Assembly: GCF_008727755.1 (NCBI RefSeq)
Contig: NZ_CP044231.1
Span: 1,984,001-2,048,000, forward strand
Direction of reading: 5' to 3'
Source of the DNA: Microbacterium caowuchunii
GTDB taxonomy: Bacteria; Actinomycetota; Actinomycetes; Actinomycetales; Microbacteriaceae
DNA: 64,000 bases
Made by a program: the position numbers and the translations under genes. This document shows positions 44,645 to 53,366 of the stretch, piece by piece. The number at the start of each line of letters is the position of its first letter. Position 1 is the stretch's first letter. Below the pieces are notes generated by a model. It had not been told where the DNA came from, did not search any database, and saw only the letters and a program-made list of their open reading frames with translations.

Positions 44645-44755
44645 TCCCGCCCTCGCCCCGCTCCGCCTGGATCTGCTCTCAACATAGGGCGAAGTACCTC
44701 ACACATCGGCGCGGTGCTCGGTCATACCGGGTGTACACGAGCAGGAGGGGCATGC

Positions 44756-45802
44756 ATGTCACACCACTATGACGCGATCATCATCGGCGGCGGATACTCC
44801 GGGATCACCGCCGCCAACCGGCTACCACGCGGCACTCGAGTCGCACTCATCGACCCGAAAGCAGACTTCATCCACCGGGTCAGACTGCACGAGTACGCGG
44901 CAGGCGGCGCCCCACGCATACGGATTCCGCTGCGCCGGATGCTGAAGCACGGCGCCGAGCACCACCGGAGCCTGGCCCAGCACGTCGAGCCCGGGCTGGT
45001 GCGCCTCGCCGACGGACACGAACTCCGCGCACGCCACATTCTGGTCACCACGGGCAGCCACGACGCAGCACCGGGCAGCATCGCCTCGTATGCCGCGGCA
45101 ACCATGCAACGCGAGAGACTCGCTGAGGCCGCACCGGGCACCGATGTCGTCGTCCGCGGAGCCGGGCTGACCGGCATCGAATTCGCCGCCGAGCTCGCCT
45201 ACCGTCGAGCAGACCTCACGGTGCATCTGCTCGGCCGCGCGCCCGTGGGTGACGGGCTGCCCGAGCGAGCACGCGACCATCTCCGGACCACGCTGGAACA
45301 CCTGGGTGTGCATCTCGACAGCGAAGCGCCGGGAGACGCTCTGGCGGTGGATGCGACCGGCCTGCACGTCTCCCGCCTCGGCCGGGAATCCTCGCTCGCA
45401 GTCAGCGCACACGATCAGCTCCTCGTCGCACCAACCCTGGAAAGCGTGCCCGGTATCTGGGGCGCCGGGGATGCGGTGCGCGTGACGGGCATGCCCCATC
45501 TGCGTGCGAGCTGCGCCACCGCCATCCCGATGGGTGCACACGCCGCCGACAACATCGCCCGCGCACTCCGAAAGGAGCCACCCACCCCGTTCGATTTCGG
45601 ATACGCCTTCCGATGCATCAGCCTCGGGCGGCGGCGGGGCATCATCCTCAGCGTCGACCCGCTGGACACGCCGACCGGCAGGTTCATGACAGGGCTTGCC
45701 GCCGCCTGGTTCAAATCAGCTGTCTGCGCATCGGTGCTCCAGGCGCCCACCACGTTCGCGCGCGCTTACCGTTGGCCGCACGCGCCCCGTGAGACAACCT
45801 GA
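44756..45802 (+). CDS. FAD/NAD-dependent oxidoreductase (NDH-2-like), ECF41 partner
   Basis: A 348-aa flavoprotein. The FAD motif IIIGGGYSGITAANRL opens the protein, an NAD fold centres on VVVRGAGLTGIEFAAELA, and GIWGAGDAVRVTG is the second FAD motif. It resembles type II NADH dehydrogenases. The C-terminal half is cytosolic with a slightly hydrophobic tail. ATG 44756 follows GCAGGAGGGG. It is divergent from the ECF41 sigma factor, its likely activator, and ends at a strong hairpin. No ECF41 -35/-10 pair could be assigned. Confidence 0.9.
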   Translation: MSHHYDAIIIGGGYSGITAANRLPRGTRVALIDPKADFIHRVRLHEYAAGGAPRIRIPLRRMLKHGAEHHRSLAQHVEPGLVRLADGHELRARHILVTTGSHDAAPGSIASYAAATMQRERLAEAAPGTDVVVRGAGLTGIEFAAELAYRRADLTVHLLGRAPVGDGLPERARDHLRTTLEHLGVHLDSEAPGDALAVDATGLHVSRLGRESSLAVSAHDQLLVAPTLESVPGIWGAGDAVRVTGMPHLRASCATAIPMGAHAADNIARALRKEPPTPFDFGYAFRCISLGRRRGIILSVDPLDTPTGRFMTGLAAAWFKSAVCASVLQAPTTFARAYRWPHAPRETT

Positions 45803-45870
45803 CGGCGAACGAGTGGGCAGGATTCCCGCTCGGCACACGGCGCAACTCCCCGGGAGACGGGGACGGGAGC

Positions 45871-45919
45871 GCGCTGCCCACGGGACGCGGTCCGGCAGCG
45901 TCCCGTGGGCTCGCAGCGC
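45871..45919 (+). terminator. Terminator hairpin
   Basis: A 13-bp perfect stem (45876-45888 with 45898-45910) with a 9-nt loop and further flanking pairing of GCGCT with AGCGC. Confidence 0.8.
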
Positions 45920-45920
45920 A

Positions 45921-46136
<216 letters not shown>

Positions 46137-46137
46137 C

Positions 46138-46256
46138 TAGTAGAAGCCTTCGCCGGATGGCATGCGAAGAGCGGCAAGGGTGACCGCAAGGACTTCACGA
46201 AGGGAGAGGTCAACGAGGCGATCCTGGTGCCGCTGTGGAACGTTCGCACCCGATAG
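46138..46256 (+). pseudogene. C-terminal coding remnant
   Basis: An open stretch with good codon use but no start codon encodes LVEAFAGWHAKSGKGDRKDF then TKGEVNEAILVPLWNVRTR and a stop. It begins directly at the junction with the truncated hydrolase and looks like the tail of a lost gene of the island. The family is not recognised. Confidence 0.4.
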
Positions 46257-46294
46257 CCTCAACGCAGCAGATCAGCGCGGCGAACGGGGCATAC

Positions 46295-47608
46295 ATGTCG
46301 GATAAGGACGAACCGCGCTATGAGATCGAAATCGTCAGCGATGGGGAAGGTCTCGCCGTCATCGGCGACCCGCTCGCAGTAGAGCGCTTCCTCTCCACCG
46401 CTGGTGTCGCGTCCCGAGAACTGAACCTTTCGCAGGCGCTCGGCAGCGCGCTCAACGTCGGCTCGGCGGCCGCCAAAGGCGGATCCGAAGTCGCCGCCAA
46501 TGCCGGACGCTGGGTGAAACTCACCGAGGAGTCAGCCAAGGCGCTGAAGCTCGGCAATGCCATGAAAGGTTCGTCGGACAGCGTCAGCCGCGCAATCGTG
46601 ACGACGAGCAAGGGCAAGATCACGAACATCCTGGAGTTCGTGAAGCCCGGCACCGTCGGCTCTGTGCTGACTAATCCGGCGATACTCGCCGGCGCCGCAG
46701 GCATCATGGCCCAGCTCGCCATGCAGCAGACGATGCAGGAAATCACGGACTACCTAGCCGTCATCGACGAGAAGGTCGACGACATCCTGCGAGCACAGAA
46801 GGACAGCGCGCTAGCCCGCATGATCGGGGTCGGCCTCGTCATCGACGACGCCATGCTCAAACGCGAGCACGTCGGCCGCGTGTCCGAAGTGACCTGGTCG
46901 AGCCTCCACGGTGCGGCCCAGACCATCGCTGAGACGCAGTCTTACGCACTCCGCCGCCTTGATGCGCTTGCCGAAAAGATGGAGAAGAAGTCACATGTAA
47001 GCGACCTCGCCAAGATCGCGAAGAACGCCGAAGATGAGGTTGAAGAGTGGCTCGCTGTGCTGGCTCGCTGCTTCCACCTTCAAGACGGTCTCGCCGTTCT
47101 GGAGCTGGACCGCGTCCTGGACTCCACCCCTGATGACCTTGACCGTCACCGCGAGGCGATCCAGGCGGGGCGCGCGAAGCGCCGCGACCTGATCTCGAAG
47201 AGCACCGAGCGGCTGCTCGCACGGATGGATGCTGCTGCCGCAATCGCGAACAACAAGGTCCTCTTCCATCCGCTCAAGCCGGGCGAGGTGGTGCGTTCCA
47301 GTAACGAGGTGGGCGCCGATGTGATGGTCTTCCAGGAGACTCTCGGCATCTCTGACAGCCGCGTGAACCTCGAGAAGAAGCGGTGGACCGTCGCTGCCGC
47401 CGAAGCGCGAGACACCGTACGTGCCACCGGGGCGGCTGGCATCCAAAACGCAGCAAAGCTCGGTGCGCGCGGGACAGCTGCCGTCGGGGCGCTCAGTACA
47501 GAGGCGGCCAGCAACGCGAAAAACGCAGCCGGCAAGGCCACGAAGAACATCGTGTCGAGGCTGCGTCGAGGCGATACGTCAAAGCAGGCGGGCACCGAGG
47601 AGGAGTGA
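46295..47608 (+). CDS. 437-aa helical protein of unknown function
   Basis: It begins MSDKDEPRYEIEIVSDGEGL, a short beta-type start with AVIGDPLAVERFLS. A hydrophobic patch near residues 128-150 (SVLTNPAILAGAAGIMAQLA) is followed by long predicted helices rich in Lys, Glu and Ala, and a C-terminal Ala-rich repeat-like tail (AAGIQNAAKLGARGTAAVGA). There is no signal peptide or nuclease motif. The layout, one hydrophobic segment among long amphipathic helices, could suit a membrane-acting effector, but this is speculative. It starts at ATG 46295 and is convergent with the helicase-nuclease gene. Confidence 0.78.
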   Translation: MSDKDEPRYEIEIVSDGEGLAVIGDPLAVERFLSTAGVASRELNLSQALGSALNVGSAAAKGGSEVAANAGRWVKLTEESAKALKLGNAMKGSSDSVSRAIVTTSKGKITNILEFVKPGTVGSVLTNPAILAGAAGIMAQLAMQQTMQEITDYLAVIDEKVDDILRAQKDSALARMIGVGLVIDDAMLKREHVGRVSEVTWSSLHGAAQTIAETQSYALRRLDALAEKMEKKSHVSDLAKIAKNAEDEVEEWLAVLARCFHLQDGLAVLELDRVLDSTPDDLDRHREAIQAGRAKRRDLISKSTERLLARMDAAAAIANNKVLFHPLKPGEVVRSSNEVGADVMVFQETLGISDSRVNLEKKRWTVAAAEARDTVRATGAAGIQNAAKLGARGTAAVGALSTEAASNAKNAAGKATKNIVSRLRRGDTSKQAGTEEE

Positions 47609-47708
47609 CGCTGCTTGACGAGCGCGCGTTCCAGTCGGCGCGCGAGGTCGACGCAATCGTCCCCGACGCCTTCACTTGTCCATGTCATCCGTCTTCGAAC
47701 CGGCGGAG

Positions 47709-47733
47709 AGCTCCTGGAACCGTTCCAGGAGCT
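47709..47733. repeat. 11-bp inverted repeat between convergent genes
   Basis: AGCTCCTGGAA (47709-47719) and TTCCAGGAGCT (47723-47733) pair around CCG. It lies in the 234-bp gap between the 437-aa gene and the helicase gene and may terminate both. The gap also holds an open fragment, GGELLEPFQELLDERS, with no start. Confidence 0.5.
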
Positions 47734-47842
47734 GCTCGATGAGCGCAGCATGCACCTGATCTATCTCGGGCAGGCCAAGGAGCACACCTTGGCGGGTAAA
47801 CGGCGCAGGTGGACTCCGGCCGTGCACCGACCCACGACGGGG

Positions 47843-50800
47843 TCAGTCTCCCGCGGTGAGCCGCAACACTCCGCCGGTTTCAGTAATCGTCCCGTTCGAG
47901 AGGTTCTCCGCAACGACATGAGCAACGCGCGTGGTGAGATCAGGGGACGTGCGCAGCCAACCGAAGGCCCGTGACACGGACAGTGCGAGCTCCTCGCGGT
48001 TCGCGCCGACCTGGCTCTCGAGTACCTGCAGCACCGCGAGCCGGAACTCTGCGTCGGCAATTTCGGCGAGCGACCGCGGCCCGGCAAGGCGTACTTCCGT
48101 CACCTTGGTACGCGGCCGCTGCACGAAGTCACCGTCCAGCGTGACCGCGGCCGTCTCGATGGCGTCCATGATCGTGCGGATCGCGTGCTTGTTGATTCGG
48201 TCCATTCCGGCGTGGTCGCGGAGGCGCGCCTTGATCTGGTTGATGTGGACGGGGCCTTCGGCGTCAGCCATGGCCTGGATGAAGCTCGCGAGGTGTCGTG
48301 CGTTCGACCGCTCCGTCCAGTCGAGTGCCCTCAACTTGTACCCCGTGAGCGGGACGTAGTCCTTGATCCAGGCCTGACGGGCCTTGACGTCAAAGTCTTG
48401 AGCTTCCACCTCGATCATGGGCGATGCCGCACGGACAGGCTTCCGTCCGAGCCGCCCGGCGAATTCCTGGGCCTCCAGCTCTTCCAGGAGCTTGCGCAGC
48501 CGCTCTTCCTCGCGGTCACGGTTGCGATACCAGTCGGTGCCCCAGATATGGTGCAGGTTCCAGCCGAGCCCTTCCAGGATTTCGTGGCGAAGGCGGTCGC
48601 GGTCGCGCGCGGATCTTGACGAGTGGTACATGGCACCGTCGCACTCGACGCCGAGCATGAACACACCAGGCGCGTGCGGGTGCTTCACCCCGATGTCGAT
48701 GCGGAACCCGGAGACCCCGACCTGCGGTTGCACGTCATACCCCCAGGAGCGAATGGCGCTGATCACTGCGTCCTCGAACGGCGAGTCCGTGCCAAGTCCC
48801 GCCGACCCCAGTTCGATAGCGAGCGCAAGCGGGCCACGCTCGGCATAGTCGAGATAACGGCGGAGATGGCGACCACCCGCGCTGGGGACATCGCCGATCT
48901 GCCCCGCGGTCATCGAGGAGACGACCTCGGTCAGTTCCTTAGCGCGCGTGATGGCGACGTTCAGACGGCGTTCGCCGCCCTTCTTGTTGATGGGACCGAA
49001 GTTGCGGAACACGGTACCGGTCTCATCCGGTCCGTATCCGACGGACATGATGATGACGTCACGCTCATCTCCTTGCACCTCTTCGAGGCTCTTCACGAAG
49101 ATTCCGTCCAGACGGCTCTCCACGAACTTCTCATCGAGGTCGGGACGCTCGGCGCGCTTCATTACGAGAGCGTTGAGGATTGCATCACGCTGAGCGGTCG
49201 ACATCGCGACAACACCGACGCTCCTGCCAGGTCGGGTGTCGAGATGGTGGATGACCCGGTCGGCGACGAACTGCGCCTCCTTAGGGTTGTCCTGGCCTTG
49301 GGAGCGCCGGTAGACGCCGTCGGCTTTGAGGAACTTCACGCCCGCGTCCGGAACATCGGCCAGAGCGCCGGGGAAGGTCACCAGGCGGTCCTCATAGAAC
49401 GAGTTGTTGCTGTACGCGATGAGATGCTCGTGCCTGCTGCGGTAATGCCACCGCAGCCCAATGCTCGTGAAGGACCCGCTCGACTTCATCAAGTCGAGAA
49501 GCGACTCGTAGTCGTTGGCGAGATCCTCGTCCGCGTCGAGGTCGTCGTCCGACGATTGTGCGGCAGCGAAGAAAGATGTCGGCGGAAGCTGCTTCTGGTC
49601 GCCGGCGGCGATCACAGCACCGGCGCGATAAATGCAGTTGATCGCGTCGCCCGGCGGAACCTGGCTGGCTTCGTCGAAGATGACGACGTCGAACTGGATG
49701 TCCGCCGGGAGGTACTGCGACACGGCGAGCGGACTCATCATGAAGACCGGGTGGATCGCCTGGATGACGTCACGCGCATCGGCGATGAGTTCACGCACCG
49801 GCAGGTGACGCTTCTTCTTCTCCGCCTCACGGTGGACCAGCGTGGTCTGCCTCGAAGGCGTAGTGGGACGGCGGCGCACCGCGGCGGCTAGCACGTTCGC
49901 GGCCGCGTTGTCCACGAGAGCACGATCAAGCTCCCGGAAATTGGCAGCCATCGAATCACGTGGGAGCGGGATCCGGGACCGGAACCGGGGGTCTCGGGCC
50001 TCCGTCTCCGCCACCCAGGTCGACAGCGTGATCGCCTGGATATGGTCGGCGATCTCGGCAGCGTCAATGTCGGATCGGAGGAGCGCGTCGAGAGCATCGG
50101 CCAGGCCGAGGTCGCGCAGCCGCGCCTCGTGACTTCGCGCATCAGACAGGGCGTGCGCTCCGTCGATATCCGCCGCGAGATCCGCCAGCAGCGATTCCGC
50201 ATCGTCCGGGTCGTTCAGCTCTGAAGCGTACGGATTACCTGTGAAGTGACGTCCAAATTTTTCGCGTGCGGCATCCCATCGGAGGCCGGCCCGCTCAAGC
50301 GCGTCGCTCGACACCGTAGCGTCCAGCGCGAGGAAACCACGCCGGTCGATACCTGAGGTCAATTTGTGGAGCGCAGCTGTCCATTCCAGCCGTTCATGTA
50401 TGGTCGCCTTCCAATCTTCAGAGAGGGTCGCCCCTAGTCCAGGAAACGTGAGAGCGAGGTCAGCTAGCCGTGCATCGAACCGCCGCCACATGGCGTCGCT
50501 ATCGTCGGCATCGTTCTGCAGGCGGGCGACATCAGCGAGCGACCGGGTTCCACCCGCGGCGAAGTGGTCTGTGGTGGTGAGCAGTGCATCGATCTCGGCC
50601 GTGGCACGTTCGGCGTCGCTGGTCAGTTCCGAGATCAAGCGACTCGGGTCGTCGAACGGTGTGGCCAGACGGGTCGACAGCACTTTGAAGTGTTCGAGCT
50701 TGTCGGTCAGGTCACGGATCGACCGCCGCGTTGCCTGCCAGCCGAACTCGCTGGCCTGCAAGGCCGCCAGTTTCGCGGTCCCCACATCACCTCTGCGGTC

Positions 50801-53269
50801 GAGCACGGTCCGGCAGCGCGCGAGGATGTCGCGGGCGCTGGCCCAGGCCACGTCGTCCACCGGAACGTAGCCGAGCAGGCGCTCCACAGTCGCAGACTCG
50901 GCCTCGATCTGCTCACGTGCGTGCTGCCAGTCGGAGGCGGTCGCGATGCTGCGGAACGCGACGCGCGGCTTCACTCGTGCATGCGGCGCGATCAACTTCG
51001 AATCGGGACCAGCCAGCCCGAAGACCTTCTGCAACGCGGAACGGCCTTCCCATCGCTCTTCGATGGGATCGATGTCGACCTTGCGGATGGAGGGATGGAA
51101 CACCTCCGCCGCCGTCTGCGCCGCGGCGCGCTCCTTGTCCTGCGCGGCGGCGAGCGCGTCGAGTGCCGAGGCAAGCTCATCGAGTCCGTGTTTGGTGAGC
51201 CATGCCGACTGCAGGGCTGGTTCTCGGGCGATGACGTCGGCGAGGTCGCGGAGTGTGTCGATGTCGCCGAGGAAGCGAGGTTCGTGGAGACCGAGGTCAC
51301 CGGCGACTTCGTTCGCGGTCTGCTGGAGGGCGGTGATCTCGGCGGACCATCGGGCGACGGCCGCGGATCGCTCCTTAGTCACAGATAGGGGCGCGTTCTC
51401 GTCGACGGGGAAGACGGCGCGCGTCTGACTGCTCAGCGGTTTCGGTCGCTCGAGTCCGACTTGGGTGCGCCACTGGGGACCGAGCTGACTAGTGAGACGC
51501 GCATGGGCGCCGAGGACGGCCTCGGAGTCGCGAAGGAGGTCTGTCAGTTTCGCGATTGAGTCGGCGGGGGCGGTGGCGACCCATGCTTCATCACGCCACT
51601 CCTGCTGCCCGGAGTGCCAGTGCTTGGCGACCGCGTCCAGCTTGCTCCAGGTGTCTGTGCCGTCCAGGCCGAGGTCGGCGCGTGCAGGGGCGACCGTGTC
51701 CATCGCGGTGACGAGCTCTTGGAGGGCGGTACGAGCCGATGCGACGTCGTATTCCAAGTCGGCGAGGACGTTGATGCCGCGCCACAGATGTTTGTCGCCC
51801 TGTACGAGGTGCGGCCATGCGGCACTGACGGCCGCGCTGAGGTCGACGATCTCGTCCCATTTGAGCGGATCCAGCGGGCCACCGTCCGTGCCGGCGCGGG
51901 GAAGTGCGTCGACGGCGGGGAGGCCGGCGAGCATGCCGAGGACCTCGTGGATCGTCCATTCGGCGGGTTCGCGACGTTCGTTCATCGCGGCGGCGTACCC
52001 AGTCAGCGTCTCGCGCAGCTCCTTGGCCCGCGCGGTGCCCTGCGAGGCGCTCGCGGTGACGATGCTCGGCTTCTCGCGGAGCGCCTGCCCGAGCGACTTG
52101 GCGACCTCCGCACGCGTGGCCTTGTGGCTGTGCAGTTCGAACAAGATTGGGCCGAGGCCGCGGCTGGAGAGGCGGTCACGAACGACATCAAGAGCGACAG
52201 CCTTCTCCGAGACGAACAGCACCTTCTTACCCGCACCGGCCAGCGTGGCGATGATGTTTGCAATCGTCTGGCTCTTTCCGGTGCCGGGAGGCCCGTCCAG
52301 GACGAAGCTCTTACCTTCCGCGGCGGCGGCGACCGCGACTCGTTGGGTCGAGTCAGCATCGAGGATGAGCGGCACCTGCTCAGGCGGGGCGATGGTGTCG
52401 ATGTCGTCCGGTTCCGCAGGCGCGAAGACGAGTCGTTCGCGCGCCGCGTCAGTGCTGCCACCCAGCGCCTGCACGAGCGGGCTGGCAAGCACGCGTTCCT
52501 CGTTCGCTTCGAGGTCGCGGAACATGGCCTCCTTGGCGAACATGAACGCCGAGAGCACGCACAGCGGCTCAACCTTCCAGCCCTTCGGCATCGGCAATGC
52601 ACTCACGACGCGTTCCACGGCGGCCATGCCGCCCTCGGCGATGAGCTGCTCAATCGCCGTCTGGTCTGGCAGGGTGACGCCCTCTTCACGGAGACGGATC
52701 TCAAGGGCCGGGTTTACGACGAGGTCCTCTTCCGATGGATACACCCGCTGCGGTTGCTTCGGCCCGGCGGCGCGCAGCTCCACAGGGAAGAACACCAGTG
52801 GGCTGACGCGCGCGTCACCGTTGGCTTCGTTCCAATGCAGCGATCCAAGCGCGAGATACAAGACGGACAGGCCCCGGTCGAGGAACTCACGGCTCGCCGT
52901 CGCCGCGAGGGTCTTCAACGCGCGATCCACATCGCGCTGCGTCTTGTTCACGAACAGGTGATCCGGGAAGGCGTCGTACGCAAAGTCCTCGATGACGTCG
53001 AGCGCCTGAGCTTCCAGGTCTTCCTCCCCGGCAGCCCCTTTCGCAGCGGCAGGATCGGCGGGCGGGACGAGCCCGACCACGGGAACGCCCTTGCCCTTCT
53101 CGACGACCGCGATCACCTCATCGGCCGTTGCCCGGGTGAACTCGAGAGTGGACGAGCGGGTGGGGCGGTAGTTGAGCAGGCGATTGCGTCCGGAGAGCAG
53201 GATGAGAGATTCTCGCCAGGCTTTGACCGCCGTCGCCAGCCGCTCATCTTCCTTGACCGTGTCAGCCAT
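47843..53269 (-). CDS. DUF4011/SF1 helicase/MTES_1575 nuclease/DUF3320 protein
   Basis: A 1808-aa multidomain protein. An N-terminal DUF4011 region (WRESLILLSGRNRLLNYRPT) leads into a split superfamily 1 helicase: Walker A DGPPGTGKSQTIANII near residue 325 and Walker B VVIFDEASQVPPGDAI near 1200, then GDQKQLPPTS and INKKGGERRLNVAITRAKEL. At about 1480-1610 is a PD-(D/E)XK nuclease of the MTES_1575 type (SPFEDAVISAIRSWGYDV, FRIDIGV, GVECDGAMYHSS, WNLHHIWGTDWYRN). A DUF3320 helical domain (GPVHINQIKARLRD) follows. Such proteins are linked to phage or plasmid defence. ATG 53269 follows GGGAG. Confidence 0.92.
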   Translation of the reverse strand: MADTVKEDERLATAVKAWRESLILLSGRNRLLNYRPTRSSTLEFTRATADEVIAVVEKGKGVPVVGLVPPADPAAAKGAAGEEDLEAQALDVIEDFAYDAFPDHLFVNKTQRDVDRALKTLAATASREFLDRGLSVLYLALGSLHWNEANGDARVSPLVFFPVELRAAGPKQPQRVYPSEEDLVVNPALEIRLREEGVTLPDQTAIEQLIAEGGMAAVERVVSALPMPKGWKVEPLCVLSAFMFAKEAMFRDLEANEERVLASPLVQALGGSTDAARERLVFAPAEPDDIDTIAPPEQVPLILDADSTQRVAVAAAAEGKSFVLDGPPGTGKSQTIANIIATLAGAGKKVLFVSEKAVALDVVRDRLSSRGLGPILFELHSHKATRAEVAKSLGQALREKPSIVTASASQGTARAKELRETLTGYAAAMNERREPAEWTIHEVLGMLAGLPAVDALPRAGTDGGPLDPLKWDEIVDLSAAVSAAWPHLVQGDKHLWRGINVLADLEYDVASARTALQELVTAMDTVAPARADLGLDGTDTWSKLDAVAKHWHSGQQEWRDEAWVATAPADSIAKLTDLLRDSEAVLGAHARLTSQLGPQWRTQVGLERPKPLSSQTRAVFPVDENAPLSVTKERSAAVARWSAEITALQQTANEVAGDLGLHEPRFLGDIDTLRDLADVIAREPALQSAWLTKHGLDELASALDALAAAQDKERAAAQTAAEVFHPSIRKVDIDPIEERWEGRSALQKVFGLAGPDSKLIAPHARVKPRVAFRSIATASDWQHAREQIEAESATVERLLGYVPVDDVAWASARDILARCRTVLDRRGDVGTAKLAALQASEFGWQATRRSIRDLTDKLEHFKVLSTRLATPFDDPSRLISELTSDAERATAEIDALLTTTDHFAAGGTRSLADVARLQNDADDSDAMWRRFDARLADLALTFPGLGATLSEDWKATIHERLEWTAALHKLTSGIDRRGFLALDATVSSDALERAGLRWDAAREKFGRHFTGNPYASELNDPDDAESLLADLAADIDGAHALSDARSHEARLRDLGLADALDALLRSDIDAAEIADHIQAITLSTWVAETEARDPRFRSRIPLPRDSMAANFRELDRALVDNAAANVLAAAVRRRPTTPSRQTTLVHREAEKKKRHLPVRELIADARDVIQAIHPVFMMSPLAVSQYLPADIQFDVVIFDEASQVPPGDAINCIYRAGAVIAAGDQKQLPPTSFFAAAQSSDDDLDADEDLANDYESLLDLMKSSGSFTSIGLRWHYRSRHEHLIAYSNNSFYEDRLVTFPGALADVPDAGVKFLKADGVYRRSQGQDNPKEAQFVADRVIHHLDTRPGRSVGVVAMSTAQRDAILNALVMKRAERPDLDEKFVESRLDGIFVKSLEEVQGDERDVIIMSVGYGPDETGTVFRNFGPINKKGGERRLNVAITRAKELTEVVSSMTAGQIGDVPSAGGRHLRRYLDYAERGPLALAIELGSAGLGTDSPFEDAVISAIRSWGYDVQPQVGVSGFRIDIGVKHPHAPGVFMLGVECDGAMYHSSRSARDRDRLRHEILEGLGWNLHHIWGTDWYRNRDREEERLRKLLEELEAQEFAGRLGRKPVRAASPMIEVEAQDFDVKARQAWIKDYVPLTGYKLRALDWTERSNARHLASFIQAMADAEGPVHINQIKARLRDHAGMDRINKHAIRTIMDAIETAAVTLDGDFVQRPRTKVTEVRLAGPRSLAEIADAEFRLAVLQVLESQVGANREELALSVSRAFGWLRTSPDLTTRVAHVVAENLSNGTITETGGVLRLTAGD

Positions 53270-53366
53270 CGTGCTTAACTCCCTACCTGCGTGACACCAC
53301 TGTTCCACGCCTCACTCGTGCTCGTCTTCGGGCGCGCAGACGAGGATGGATTACCGCGCCCGGCGC

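Noticed and set aside
44757..44763. TGTCACA, an ECF41-type -35 sequence
   Set aside because: It lies inside the first codons of the oxidoreductase gene, not in a promoter position, and no matching -10 follows.
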